Notes: generated by a model from the letters alone, not told the origin. Positions 20,097 to 27,664 are shown, numbered from the stretch's first letter. The stretch: 64,000 nucleotides of DNA from Veillonella magna DSM 19857 (GCF_000428745.1 NZ_KE386795.1:394692-458691); one strand, 5' to 3'. Program-made: numbers and translations.

Positions 20097-20142
20097 CGTC
20101 AATCGCCCATATTCCTTCCGATAATTTCTCTTTACTCTCATA

Positions 20143-20574
20143 GATTTATGATACTACAAGATTACAGAGTACTAAAACGATTCTTCATAACGAAACCACA
20201 GACGAGATGATTTATCATACTACAAGATTACAGAGTACTAAAACTGAGCAATGTCCGCGCCTTCTTACGCGTAGGATTTATCATACTACAAGATTACAGA
20301 GTACTAAAACAGTGACGGCTGTTAAACCTGAAGGTACGTTGATTTATCATACTACAAGATTACAGAGTACTAAAACAAAAAGGCGGCAAGGTTAATAATA
20401 TGACGGGATTCATCATACTACAAGATTACAGAGTACTAAAACTGACTTCGGCAACTACATTACCGCTATTCAGATTTATCATACTACAAGATTACAGAGT
20501 ACTAAAACAACGGTTATACAACGAAGGCTATAGATACCGATTTATCATACTACAAGATTACAGAGTACTAAAAC
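20143..20574 (-). CRISPR. Type II CRISPR array, 7 repeats and 6 spacers
   Basis: Seven 36-base repeats start at 20143, 20209, 20275, 20341, 20407, 20473 and 20539 (plus-strand coordinates), separated by six spacers of exactly 30 bases. In the crRNA direction (minus strand) the repeat begins GTTTTAGTACTCTGTAATCT and ends TGTAGTATGATAAATC, the form seen with SaCas9/St1Cas9-type type II systems. The repeats at 20143 and 20407 carry one substitution each; the one at 20143 is the leader-distal repeat, as expected. The leader is on the high-coordinate side, next to csn2. Confidence 0.98.
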
Positions 20575-20756
20575 CTCAAGACCAAATCTAAGCCCTTTGT
20601 AACCTTCTTGTATAATAAATCTAAATCACTATCTCCATACGACAAAAGGCGTACCTACCCACCCTACTCGAGTGAATAAGCTACGCCCAATTGACAGAAC
20701 TACATTTAAAACACAATCAAATGAAATCCATCTACATAATCAAGCAATTATTAAAC
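20575..20756 (-). promoter_or_regulatory. CRISPR leader
   Basis: About 180 AT-rich bases lie between the tracrRNA terminator and the first repeat. The leader ends GGTCTTGAG directly before GTTTTAG; a similar TTGAG ending marks the integration site of other type II-A leaders. No convincing pre-crRNA promoter could be fixed by eye (a TATTAT/TTATAC lies about 40 bases upstream of the first repeat). Confidence 0.65.
20596..20622 (-). repeat. Anti-repeat-like relic inside the leader
   Basis: On the minus strand this segment starts AGATTTATTATACAAGAAGG and continues TTACAAA. It resembles the tracrRNA anti-repeat at 20809-20838 over nearly 27 bases with a few changes. It has no nexus or terminator after it. 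It could be a decayed copy of the tracrRNA anti-repeat or a leader element that pairs with repeats. Confidence 0.45.
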
Positions 20757-20839
20757 TAAAAACAAACCACTTTTCAGTGTGACTTCGATATAAAATCTTA
20801 TTTCAGTAGATTCTGTAACCTTGTAGTATGATAAATTCT
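20757..20839 (-). ncRNA. tracrRNA
   Basis: The transcript of about 83 bases starts near 20839. Its anti-repeat (TTTATCATACTACAAGGTTA, then CAGAATCTACTGAAAT) is complementary to almost the whole CRISPR repeat, with a bulge at AATC as in other tracrRNAs. A small nexus stem (GATTTTATATC) follows, then CACT-GAAA-AGTG and a T-rich end (TTTGTTTTT). The core TTACAGAATCTACT is the same as in the S. aureus tracrRNA as I remember it. It is transcribed in the direction of the cas genes, between csn2 and the leader. Confidence 0.9.
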
Positions 20840-20845
20840 ACTTAA

Positions 20846-20874
20846 ACTATAATGCTCTTCTTACTAATTGTCAA
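20846..20874 (-). promoter_or_regulatory. tracrRNA promoter inside the csn2 3' end
   Basis: TTGACA (20874-20869) and TATAGT (20851-20846) are 17 bases apart on the minus strand. The -35 box is made by the last codons of csn2 (CTT GAC AAT TAG). Confidence 0.85.
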
Positions 20875-21766
20875 GCATAAAATATTTGGAAATTAAATAT
20901 GGGTACTGATTCACAAACTGCTCCTCATGAAATATTTGTGTAACAAACTCCTCTGTGATTCTTTTCTCATCAGTTTTGCCAGTAAATTCCTTAATATCAT
21001 ATAAAAGCTCATCAAAGTCTTCCATTCCCCAGATATGATTTTTACTAATAAAATGATAATGATAAATTGAACTCCACTCATTTATTACATTCTTACGGCC
21101 GGTATATATTATTGTATTATTAATTGCTTTACTATTTTCTTTTATTAATTGTAATAAGTCTTCATACTCACGTTCTGATATACCATATTCCGGTAAATCA
21201 ACAATTAATAGTTTTCTCTTTCTAGTCGATAATCGCCTAAATAAATTAATTGCTAATATTTTTAATTCAAATGTTCCTAACTCATTTAACAATCGCCCAT
21301 CTGTGAACTCCCAATCCAAGATTTTACTTATCACTGAAAAGTTAATATCACTCATCACTCCTTTTATTCCCAATTCATGACACTTATCATTTAGCTGTGC
21401 TAAGAAAACCGTCTTAAAATCGAGAAATCCTTGTTCCTTAATTTCTTCACTTATTTCATCAAATATATTTTCTAAACAGTTCCCTAACAAGCTTTTCTTT
21501 GTAATTTTTATAAGATAATCTGCATCTATATTGGGAGAAAGATATAAAACTTCGTAGGCATCTGTTGCAATAACTTCTCCATTAATTCTAATAGTAGTAG
21601 AATTTCCTAAATTAAATTTTTCTCCCGTATTGAAATAACAGTATACAGATCTCAATACTTGATTACCTACCCCAGTGTCTTCCCCTACTAAGATTGTAAC
21701 TTCTTGCAAATTTATAGATTCAAGATGATCTAAATTTCCGCCTTCTATTTGCATATCCCCAATCAA
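20864..21766 (-). CDS. csn2: Csn2-like adaptation protein, long form
   Basis: This is a protein of about 300 aa, fourth in the cas9-cas1-cas2 operon, in the place of Csn2, the DNA-end-binding ring that assists spacer acquisition in subtype II-A. It has a degenerate P-loop-like stretch (VTILVGEDTGVGNQVL, near residue 20) and a Walker-B-like strand (KRKLLIVDLPEYGISEREY). This fits the ATPase-derived fold of Csn2 and the longer (St1-type) variants rather than the form of about 220 aa. The TTG start at 21766 is preferred (GGAGG 7 bases before); an ATG at 21754 is the alternative. The assignment rests mainly on position and fold pattern. Confidence 0.75.
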   Translation of the reverse strand: MIGDMQIEGGNLDHLESINLQEVTILVGEDTGVGNQVLRSVYCYFNTGEKFNLGNSTTIRINGEVIATDAYEVLYLSPNIDADYLIKITKKSLLGNCLENIFDEISEEIKEQGFLDFKTVFLAQLNDKCHELGIKGVMSDINFSVISKILDWEFTDGRLLNELGTFELKILAINLFRRLSTRKRKLLIVDLPEYGISEREYEDLLQLIKENSKAINNTIIYTGRKNVINEWSSIYHYHFISKNHIWGMEDFDELLYDIKEFTGKTDEKRITEEFVTQIFHEEQFVNQYPYLISKYFMLDN

Positions 21767-21780
21767 TGTCCTTCCTCCCC

Positions 21781-22107
21781 TCAAAAAATCAACAAATTAT
21801 CTACAGATATTTTTTTCTCCATCATTTCATCTCTGCATGACAGCAATTGCATGCTTTGATATTGCTTTTCAGTTACTTGTAATATGCAAACAGATCCAGA
21901 TGGCGGCAAATTCTTTTTAATCGCTTGTATGGCCCATTTTACACTGTCACGATTAACAACTATTTTACAATATACAGAATATTGCATCATAAAGTATCCC
22001 TCTTTAATCAAAAATTTTCTAAACTTAGTGTATTTTTTTACATCACTATGATTCTCAGTAGGTAAATCAAACATGACTAATAATCTCACAGTTCTAAAGT
22101 CCCCCAC
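21781..22107 (-). CDS. cas2: CRISPR-associated endoribonuclease/integrase subunit Cas2
   Basis: Cas2 forms the structural dimer of the Cas1-Cas2 integrase. The GTG start at 22107 gives a 108 aa protein beginning GDFRTVRLLVMFDLPTEN, the ferredoxin-like first strand with the conserved Asp. GGAG lies 8 bases before it, and the overlap with cas1 is then 14 bases. The longest in-frame start would add 24 unconserved residues. Further family text is KYTKFRKFLIKEGYFMMQYS. Confidence 0.93.
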   Translation of the reverse strand: MGDFRTVRLLVMFDLPTENHSDVKKYTKFRKFLIKEGYFMMQYSVYCKIVVNRDSVKWAIQAIKKNLPPSGSVCILQVTEKQYQSMQLLSCRDEMMEKKISVDNLLIF

Positions 22108-23020
22108 ATATATCACTCCATAACTCTGTTTGTATAACGGGAAATAAAGGTACATCTCGCTCTCCTGATAAGACCGCAATAAATGTATCCACGTGCTTTT
22201 CTAACGCTGTCTGTAATTTACACTGCCTATTATCAACACTAATGGGAACATTACATAAAAAACGAACTATACTTTCTCTACTGTCTTTACAAAAATCATT
22301 TTTTCTTTCTACTATATTTTTATATACCCAATAATCTACAATAGGTCTAAACGGTTCCATAACATCATCTACTAAATTAAAATGATTATATATATTTTTG
22401 TGCTTAATCCCCAACGATAAAATCAATCCTTTAGCTGCCAATGCTCTGGCAACGTATGCTCTTACCAGTGCATAACCATAATTAAGCATGATATTAACTG
22501 CATCATCACCATCTTGTTCCCGAGAAAATTCCTCACCAAATAAAGCCTTAAAATATACCTTCGCCGCTAACCCTTCACGATTCGTACTGTCATCATCATC
22601 TACCTCATTCTCATAAGTAATAAGAAATTCGATTGCTTCCATCGAACGAGTGAAGCAATCTAGTATCAACATTTGATTATGAATTTTCTGTTTTATAATA
22701 TTCTTCCATATTTTCTGCTTCACTGCATTAGATATATTTAGCTGTAATTTTTGATAATGAAACGTAGAGTAATTACCGGCCAAATGATTAACTACTACTG
22801 TTGGCATACCATTTTTTTCACAGATAATAACGTTAATATTATAATGACTTAGTTTACACAACAGTTGTACTGTCATATACATTTTATAATTATTCAATAT
22901 AATTGTATCTATGTCCTTCAAAGGTAGCATATAGCTGCGATCCATATCTTCAATCTTGAGATTATCTAATTTAAGTGATACTTTATGGCTATTTTCAATA
23001 AGTAATGTTCTCCACCCCAT
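22094..23020 (-). CDS. cas1: CRISPR-associated integrase Cas1
   Basis: Cas1 catalyses spacer integration. The 308 aa protein, starting MGWRTLLIENSHKVSLK at 23020 (GGGAG before it), has the N-terminal beta domain with LKDIDTIILNN and the helical catalytic domain with NREGLAAKVYFKALFG (first Glu), LNYGYALVRAYVARAL, HKNIYNHFNLVDDVMEPFRP (His and Asp/Glu). It is of the type II Cas1 length. It lies 12 bases after cas9 and overlaps cas2. Confidence 0.97.
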   Translation of the reverse strand: MGWRTLLIENSHKVSLKLDNLKIEDMDRSYMLPLKDIDTIILNNYKMYMTVQLLCKLSHYNINVIICEKNGMPTVVVNHLAGNYSTFHYQKLQLNISNAVKQKIWKNIIKQKIHNQMLILDCFTRSMEAIEFLITYENEVDDDDSTNREGLAAKVYFKALFGEEFSREQDGDDAVNIMLNYGYALVRAYVARALAAKGLILSLGIKHKNIYNHFNLVDDVMEPFRPIVDYWVYKNIVERKNDFCKDSRESIVRFLCNVPISVDNRQCKLQTALEKHVDTFIAVLSGERDVPLFPVIQTELWSDICGGL

Positions 23021-23032
23021 ATTATTCACTCC

Positions 23033-26000
23033 CTATATTTTTACAGTATATTTAATGTACTCCTTAGAAACAGGATAATCATTTCCTAAAACATCTGTTG
23101 TATATTTTTTAAAATTACTTACTGCCCCAATTGCAATCATCCGATATTTTTGTGTGTTTCCCGGTGATGGTTTATCTACATATTTTACTTCTATCCTATT
23201 GGTACTATCGCGATTAACACAACTGAATATCCATGTCTGCTCTTCCCCATTTTTTGTAAACGAAAGTTTCTCCCCACTATAGATTGAAAAACAAAAATCT
23301 TCCTCTTTTAAATTTTTAGCTATCAATGCCCTTTCATACATATCCTTATTAATTGTGTATGTGGTTTCTAACTTACCATGTGTTGGTATGAGCATATCAT
23401 AGGTAACATTAATTAACTTATACTTTTCCCCGGATTTATATATATCTGCTCTCCAAGATTTTATTTTTAAATATACCGATTTATTTTTCCCTTGTTGTTT
23501 ACCATTAACACGGTGTGACACCAGTTTTTTATCTAAGAATTTTACATCATTAATAACAGGACCATTATCCTTCTTAGCATATTTTCTTAATTTCTCCCCA
23601 TATTCCTTATAATATGCATAAAAAGGATTAGACTCATCTTTAAAATAATCTACAACCTCTAAAAACTTATCAAAGGTTTTTTTATCATATCGGTACATTA
23701 ACAATTTTTCCGGGGAATTGAGAATCATGGCTTTAAGCTTACTTCCATTATTACCCGGGCCGTTGTCATAAATATTACTATACTTCGTAATATAAAATGT
23801 ATTTTCTTCCTTTTCATCTTGAACTACCCGTGTACTTTTTATATTAGCATCATACAACTGCCGATTCGGTTTTCTGTCTACCTTATGAGAGTACTTAGGT
23901 CTAAGAGCAGTAATATTAGATATATATTTTATAAACTGAATATACTCGGGACTATAAAAATCATTATCTGACAATGCTTCTCCTGTAGATACGTCAACAT
24001 ATTCCTCAATACCGTTTTCATTGATTACACGTGCCTGAGGTAAGAATCGATCTAATTTTTTCACAATATTCGTATTAGCAAATCCAGCAACTATTAGGGC
24101 ATCTTGTGCATGATGAGCATAGGTATTTAAGCGATCTTTAGATAATCTCGCTTGATTACGAAAAGCAAATGTCATCGCTCCATTTATTGACTTTACTTTT
24201 GTGGGGAACCCATGGCATTTAAAGAAATATTGTAACACATTCATTATTTTCCTAGATGCATACCTTGTATCAACCAGATTTCGATTAATAAATCCCTCTA
24301 AATCCTTATCAGGATCTTGTTCATATAACAAACAAGCCTTTTTCCGCTTTGAAAATCTATTATTTCCTATTACCCATTCTTTGAATGTATCGTAGTTGAT
24401 GGTTGCTTTTCCTGAACAGAAGTATTGAAACGGCGTCCGTTTCCCCTTATTTTGATTTTCACTACTATAGACTACAACTTTGTTATACATTGCATCACAC
24501 AGTGATTTCGCTCGAGGAATAACATGGTCAATTTCTAGCATTCCTTCAGTAAACACATCCTGTATATCTATCGGCCTTAGCGAGTACGCACACTTTCTAT
24601 CTTGTTCGTCTAAGAGTAGCAACATATCCATCTGTTTCTTAGTTAAATGGCGTGATGGTGCTAAGTTGGCAAGCTTTTTCTTCTTATCCTCCTGATTTTT
24701 TTGGTTCCTTTTTTCCCTGTTGGCAGCATCAGCACTATTTTTTTCGCGTGCTAATTCTATAACTATGTCAGAAAACTCTGCACTTTGTCCCTCTTTCTTT
24801 TTTAACCATTTTCGTAAGGCATTAATCACTTTTATCGCTTCGTTCACCGATCGTTTTGTAACCGGTGAGACAATCCAATTTTCCATGGAAAACTTGATTT
24901 CGTTAGAAGTAACATCTAATTCTTGCCGGGGAGATAGACCTCTTTCTAAAAATAATACCATCTGATTTTTATCCGTTCGCCACAAGTCATTAAGAATTAC
25001 TTCCATAGCTTTCTTCGACAAGGAATGATATTCTTTAAATTTTTTTGCACCGGCCAAAGCATGCGCAATAGATTTCTCTAGTCCCATTACAATCAATTGA
25101 TGTTCTCTTTCATCCAAATCTTTTACTTTTGTCAACACATCTGAAATAGTATCAACCAGATTTCTATTTCCCTCTATTATATTTATACAGCCAAGAGTTT
25201 TACAAATATTATACAACTCTTGATAGCCTTCAAATTTTGTAAATAGAGGTTTATCATTTTTATCTACTCTATACCCACTTATCGTATCTTTTACAACGTT
25301 ACATATTTTTGCAATCTGCGTTAGATTTATATTTTTCCCCCTATTTACTATTGTATCAATTAACTCTTTTTTCTCTTCATAGGTTAATTTTCTGCTTCCA
25401 TCTATCTTTAAATTATTCAAATCGTTAAGCAAGTTAAACAAACATGCTGTATATGAATTTTTTGCAATACGAAGTTCTTCCGGATAATACGTACAGTGTC
25501 CTCGCATTAAATCTATAAGATTAACAGTTTGAATTTTTCCTTCTTTATCATAACGATAGCGCCCATATGGAGTAGGACTATTTTCTCCCCCCGGTCCTTC
25601 CTCATAATCTCGTCTTGATTCATATATTGAAATCAATATATCACGATTAGCTTCAAGCTCCGGATAAAAATTGCTTTGTTTATCCAATAACGCTTCTAAT
25701 TCTTTTTTATACGATACATCTAAATATTTATTTTCAATACCACGTACCGATTGTCCTGCTGCTAATCTTTCCAATTGTACTTCGCAAACATATTTATCCT
25801 TCAATTGTTTTGTATTACCATCAACAATATCTTTGGTTGTTTGTCCACTAGTATTATTTTCCTCTAAATCTTCTGCGGTTAGATAATGAATTCCTCTTCG
25901 TTTTGTCAAGTGCAAAATTGCTGCTGCCAATTCAGAGGGCGACAAACGTTCATATAAACCTTTTTTTCGTATATTATAAATATCTGTTTCAAAATGTATA

Positions 26001-26227
26001 GTACCTATATTTAATATTGTACAAAGTAACTGCTTCATTCTGTCTAGACGATGCCGTCTGCGGCGAATACGCCTCCGAATTCCTCTGCTTGTTCTTCGTA
26101 TCACATTCTCAGCAGCTGTCCCCTCACTGAAGAGGCGTACACCGCTGGTGATTACTTCATACTGCTCATTAATAATTCCATACCCCACGGAAGTAATACC
26201 AATATCCAATCCTAAAATGTATTTCAT
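23033..26227 (-). CDS. cas9: Cas9, compact form (1064 aa)
   Basis: This is an RNA-guided DNA endonuclease. From the start at 26227 (AGGGTGAGAGCG before ATG) the order is RuvC-I MKYILGLDIGITSVGYGI (Asp8), an Arg-rich bridge helix (RGIRRRIRRRRHRLDRM), a REC lobe, RuvC-II DIVIELAREKNSADAANRE, HNH with EGMLEIDHVIPRAKSL and NQNKGKRTP, RuvC-III YAHHAQDALIVAGFAN, and a PAM-interacting C-terminal region. All catalytic residues are present. Its size is near SaCas9 and St1Cas9, and the repeat type agrees. A TTG at 26308 could extend the frame but lies in the regulatory leader. The PAM cannot be deduced. Confidence 0.97.
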   Translation of the reverse strand: MKYILGLDIGITSVGYGIINEQYEVITSGVRLFSEGTAAENVIRRTSRGIRRRIRRRRHRLDRMKQLLCTILNIGTIHFETDIYNIRKKGLYERLSPSELAAAILHLTKRRGIHYLTAEDLEENNTSGQTTKDIVDGNTKQLKDKYVCEVQLERLAAGQSVRGIENKYLDVSYKKELEALLDKQSNFYPELEANRDILISIYESRRDYEEGPGGENSPTPYGRYRYDKEGKIQTVNLIDLMRGHCTYYPEELRIAKNSYTACLFNLLNDLNNLKIDGSRKLTYEEKKELIDTIVNRGKNINLTQIAKICNVVKDTISGYRVDKNDKPLFTKFEGYQELYNICKTLGCINIIEGNRNLVDTISDVLTKVKDLDEREHQLIVMGLEKSIAHALAGAKKFKEYHSLSKKAMEVILNDLWRTDKNQMVLFLERGLSPRQELDVTSNEIKFSMENWIVSPVTKRSVNEAIKVINALRKWLKKKEGQSAEFSDIVIELAREKNSADAANREKRNQKNQEDKKKKLANLAPSRHLTKKQMDMLLLLDEQDRKCAYSLRPIDIQDVFTEGMLEIDHVIPRAKSLCDAMYNKVVVYSSENQNKGKRTPFQYFCSGKATINYDTFKEWVIGNNRFSKRKKACLLYEQDPDKDLEGFINRNLVDTRYASRKIMNVLQYFFKCHGFPTKVKSINGAMTFAFRNQARLSKDRLNTYAHHAQDALIVAGFANTNIVKKLDRFLPQARVINENGIEEYVDVSTGEALSDNDFYSPEYIQFIKYISNITALRPKYSHKVDRKPNRQLYDANIKSTRVVQDEKEENTFYITKYSNIYDNGPGNNGSKLKAMILNSPEKLLMYRYDKKTFDKFLEVVDYFKDESNPFYAYYKEYGEKLRKYAKKDNGPVINDVKFLDKKLVSHRVNGKQQGKNKSVYLKIKSWRADIYKSGEKYKLINVTYDMLIPTHGKLETTYTINKDMYERALIAKNLKEEDFCFSIYSGEKLSFTKNGEEQTWIFSCVNRDSTNRIEVKYVDKPSPGNTQKYRMIAIGAVSNFKKYTTDVLGNDYPVSKEYIKYTVKI

Positions 26228-26245
26228 CGCTCTCACCCTTTCATA

Positions 26246-26334
26246 TATAGGAGGTATTATAAATAATATATTACAACTACCATACATACCGCTATAAATA
26301 TAAAACAAAGGTTACTAAAACAATACCTCCTATA
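26246..26334. repeat. 13-bp inverted repeat in the cas9 leader
   Basis: TATAGGAGGTATT on the plus strand at 26246-26258 is repeated exactly on the minus strand at 26334-26322. The copy on the minus strand directly precedes a repeat-like GTTTTAGTA. The other copy lies 19 bases upstream of the cas9 start codon. It can be read as an RNA stem in the cas9 leader or as a guide and its target. Confidence 0.85.
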
Positions 26335-26341
26335 AATTTAG
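26300..26341 (-). ncRNA. Candidate crRNA-like guide plus shortened repeat upstream of cas9
   Basis: On the minus strand a 20-base guide-like stretch (CTAAATTTATAGGAGGTATT, 26341-26322) is followed by GTTTTAGTAACCTTTGTTTT (26321-26302). The first nine bases match the CRISPR repeat. The bases that deviate (CCTTT) are complementary to AAAGG of the second tracr-like element at 26465-26469. The 3' 13 bases of the guide match the cas9 leader at 26246-26258. It may be a dedicated self-regulating crRNA. No expression evidence is available. Confidence 0.5.
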
Positions 26342-26414
26342 AAAATCTATTTATTCTTGACTACATTCTAAATCTTAAGAAGTATTTATCCCTATACGAC
26401 CATTCACTAACAAT

Positions 26415-26473
26415 CCTATTCCACATAATGTGTGTTCTCGACATATTGTCTTATTTTAGTAGATCCTTTAATC
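26415..26473 (-). ncRNA. Second tracrRNA-like element upstream of cas9
   Basis: On the minus strand: GATTAAAGGATCTACTAAAA, then TAAG, a nexus stem GACAATATGTC, then CACACATTATGTGG. It lines up with the array-side tracrRNA along its length (ATCTACT-AAATAAG, nexus, ACAC-GTGG), but its anti-repeat is short: AAAGG-AUC-UACUAAAAU. A promoter ends just before it, so a transcript would start at or near AAAGG. There is no obvious terminator, so it may also be the 5' end of the cas operon mRNA. Confidence 0.65.
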
Positions 26474-26475
26474 GC

Positions 26476-26504
26476 ATACTATCTTAATCTTTACCAAAAG
26501 TCAA
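26476..26504 (-). promoter_or_regulatory. Promoter of the cas operon and second tracr-like element
   Basis: TTGACT (26504-26499) and TAGTAT (26481-26476) are 17 bases apart on the minus strand. The predicted start near 26469-26473 is at the shortened anti-repeat, about 245 bases upstream of the cas9 start codon. Confidence 0.7.
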
Positions 26505-26583
26505 TAAATTTTTGATATACCAATAATAAGAATTAAGAACAGCATTTGTAAATCCCGAACGCTGAAATATGTAAACACCACTT

Positions 26584-26663
26584 CTAACTATATACTGTTC
26601 CACTAGTCATTACTATTGCTTCTAGGATAGCAGTCTTCCCCGAGTTATTACGCCCACAATCAT
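26584..26663 (-). pseudogene. Fragment of an AAA/SMC-type ATPase gene
   Basis: On the minus strand GGGAGGAAA-ATG opens MIVG, and one base shift later the frame reads GRNNSGKTAILEAIVMTSGT, a typical N-terminal Walker A of AAA-type (OLD/SMC-like) ATPases, then stops. It looks like the frameshifted 5' end of a lost gene, of a class often found in defence loci. The length (80 bases) limits confidence. Confidence 0.45.
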
Positions 26664-26678
26664 TTTCCTCCCACGTAA

Positions 26679-26751
26679 AAAAGAAAGGCTCCTATATCGT
26701 AAGCGCGTCATTCGCCAGACCTGACCACTGAGATATAGGAGCCCTTCTTTT
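26679..26751 (-). terminator. Large stem-loop terminator after dapA
   Basis: GGGCTCCTATATC-type arms (GGCTCCTATATC at 26688-26699 and its complement at 26731-26742), flanked by A-rich and T-rich extensions, form a stem of about 20 bp with a 31-base loop. On the minus strand it ends CCTTTCTTTTTT. It lies 6 bases after the dapA stop codon. The reverse direction is also T-rich, so it may act both ways. Confidence 0.8.
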
Positions 26752-26756
26752 ATCTT

Positions 26757-27635
26757 TTATTTTATCATTTTTAACGCTGCGTCGATAACAGCGGCTTCTT
26801 CTTCGGACGGTTCGCACATCGGCAGATGGAACGGCCCCGCCGGTAAGCCCAGCCTACGCACCGCATATTTTACGGGAATCGGGTTTGTAGTTACAAACAT
26901 AGCATCGAATATCGGCAACAGGCGTGCATGAATTTCACGAGCCTTCATCACTTCGCCGCGTTCAAAGGCTTGAATCATTTCATTCAAGTCCTTACCTACT
27001 ACATGAGCTGCCACGGAAATAATCCCGCAACCGCCAACGGCCAGAATTGGCAAGGTCAATCCATCGTCACCACTGTAAATCATAAAATCCGTTGGGATAC
27101 GGCGATAAATTTCAGAAGCAACGTTTACATCACCGGACGCTTCTTTTACGGCAGCGATATTCGGGAAGTCACGGTGCAACTGTTCGATCGTAGCCGGTAT
27201 AATCTTACCGCCGGTTCGTCCCGGCACATTATACACGATAATAGGCAAGGTTGTAGCTTCGGCAATGGCTTTAAAATGTGCATACAAGCCCTTTTGATTA
27301 GGTTTGTTATAATACGGTACAACCGCCATCACTGCGTCTACGCCGGTAGCTGCCGCTTGCTTTGTAAATTCTACGGAGCGCAGCGTATCGTTAGAGCCTG
27401 TGTTAGCAATAATGCTCCCTTTATCACCGCATGCATCGACAATGCGACGGAATAATGTTAATTTATCTTCATTAGCAATTGTCGGGCTTTCACCGGTAGT
27501 ACCGCAAACGACAATGCCGTCGGAACCGTTGTCCAGTAAATAATTAGCCAATGCTACCGCGCCGTCAAAATCAACGGAGCCGTCTGCATGAAACGGTGTA
27601 ATCATAGCTGTCAAAACACGACCTAATGTTTTCAT
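26757..27635 (-). CDS. dapA: 4-hydroxy-tetrahydrodipicolinate synthase
   Basis: It condenses pyruvate and aspartate semialdehyde, the first committed step of lysine and diaminopimelate synthesis. The 292 aa TIM barrel shows GTTGESPTIANEDK, VPYYNKPNQKGLYAHFKAIA, IVYNVPGRTGGKI (catalytic Tyr) and IAAVKEASGD (Schiff-base Lys). It is last in the dapB-asd-dapA operon under the lysine riboswitch. Confidence 0.97.
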   Translation of the reverse strand: MKTLGRVLTAMITPFHADGSVDFDGAVALANYLLDNGSDGIVVCGTTGESPTIANEDKLTLFRRIVDACGDKGSIIANTGSNDTLRSVEFTKQAAATGVDAVMAVVPYYNKPNQKGLYAHFKAIAEATTLPIIVYNVPGRTGGKIIPATIEQLHRDFPNIAAVKEASGDVNVASEIYRRIPTDFMIYSGDDGLTLPILAVGGCGIISVAAHVVGKDLNEMIQAFERGEVMKAREIHARLLPIFDAMFVTTNPIPVKYAVRRLGLPAGPFHLPMCEPSEEEAAVIDAALKMIK

Positions 27636-27664
27636 GTAAAGTCCCCCTTCATAGGTAAGGTGTA

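Noticed and set aside
20207-20591. Plus-strand open frames of 62 and 63 aa across the CRISPR array
   Set aside because: They are translations of the repeats and spacers (recurring YHTTRLQSTKT-like text) and have no ribosome binding site.
22108-22179. Longer Cas2 start overlapping cas1 by 86 bases
   Set aside because: The GTG at 22107 has a ribosome binding site and begins at the conserved first strand.
26228-26308. TTG start extending Cas9 by 27 residues
   Set aside because: The extension lies over the inverted repeat and repeat-like element, is not conserved in style, and the ATG at 26227 begins exactly at the RuvC-I strand.
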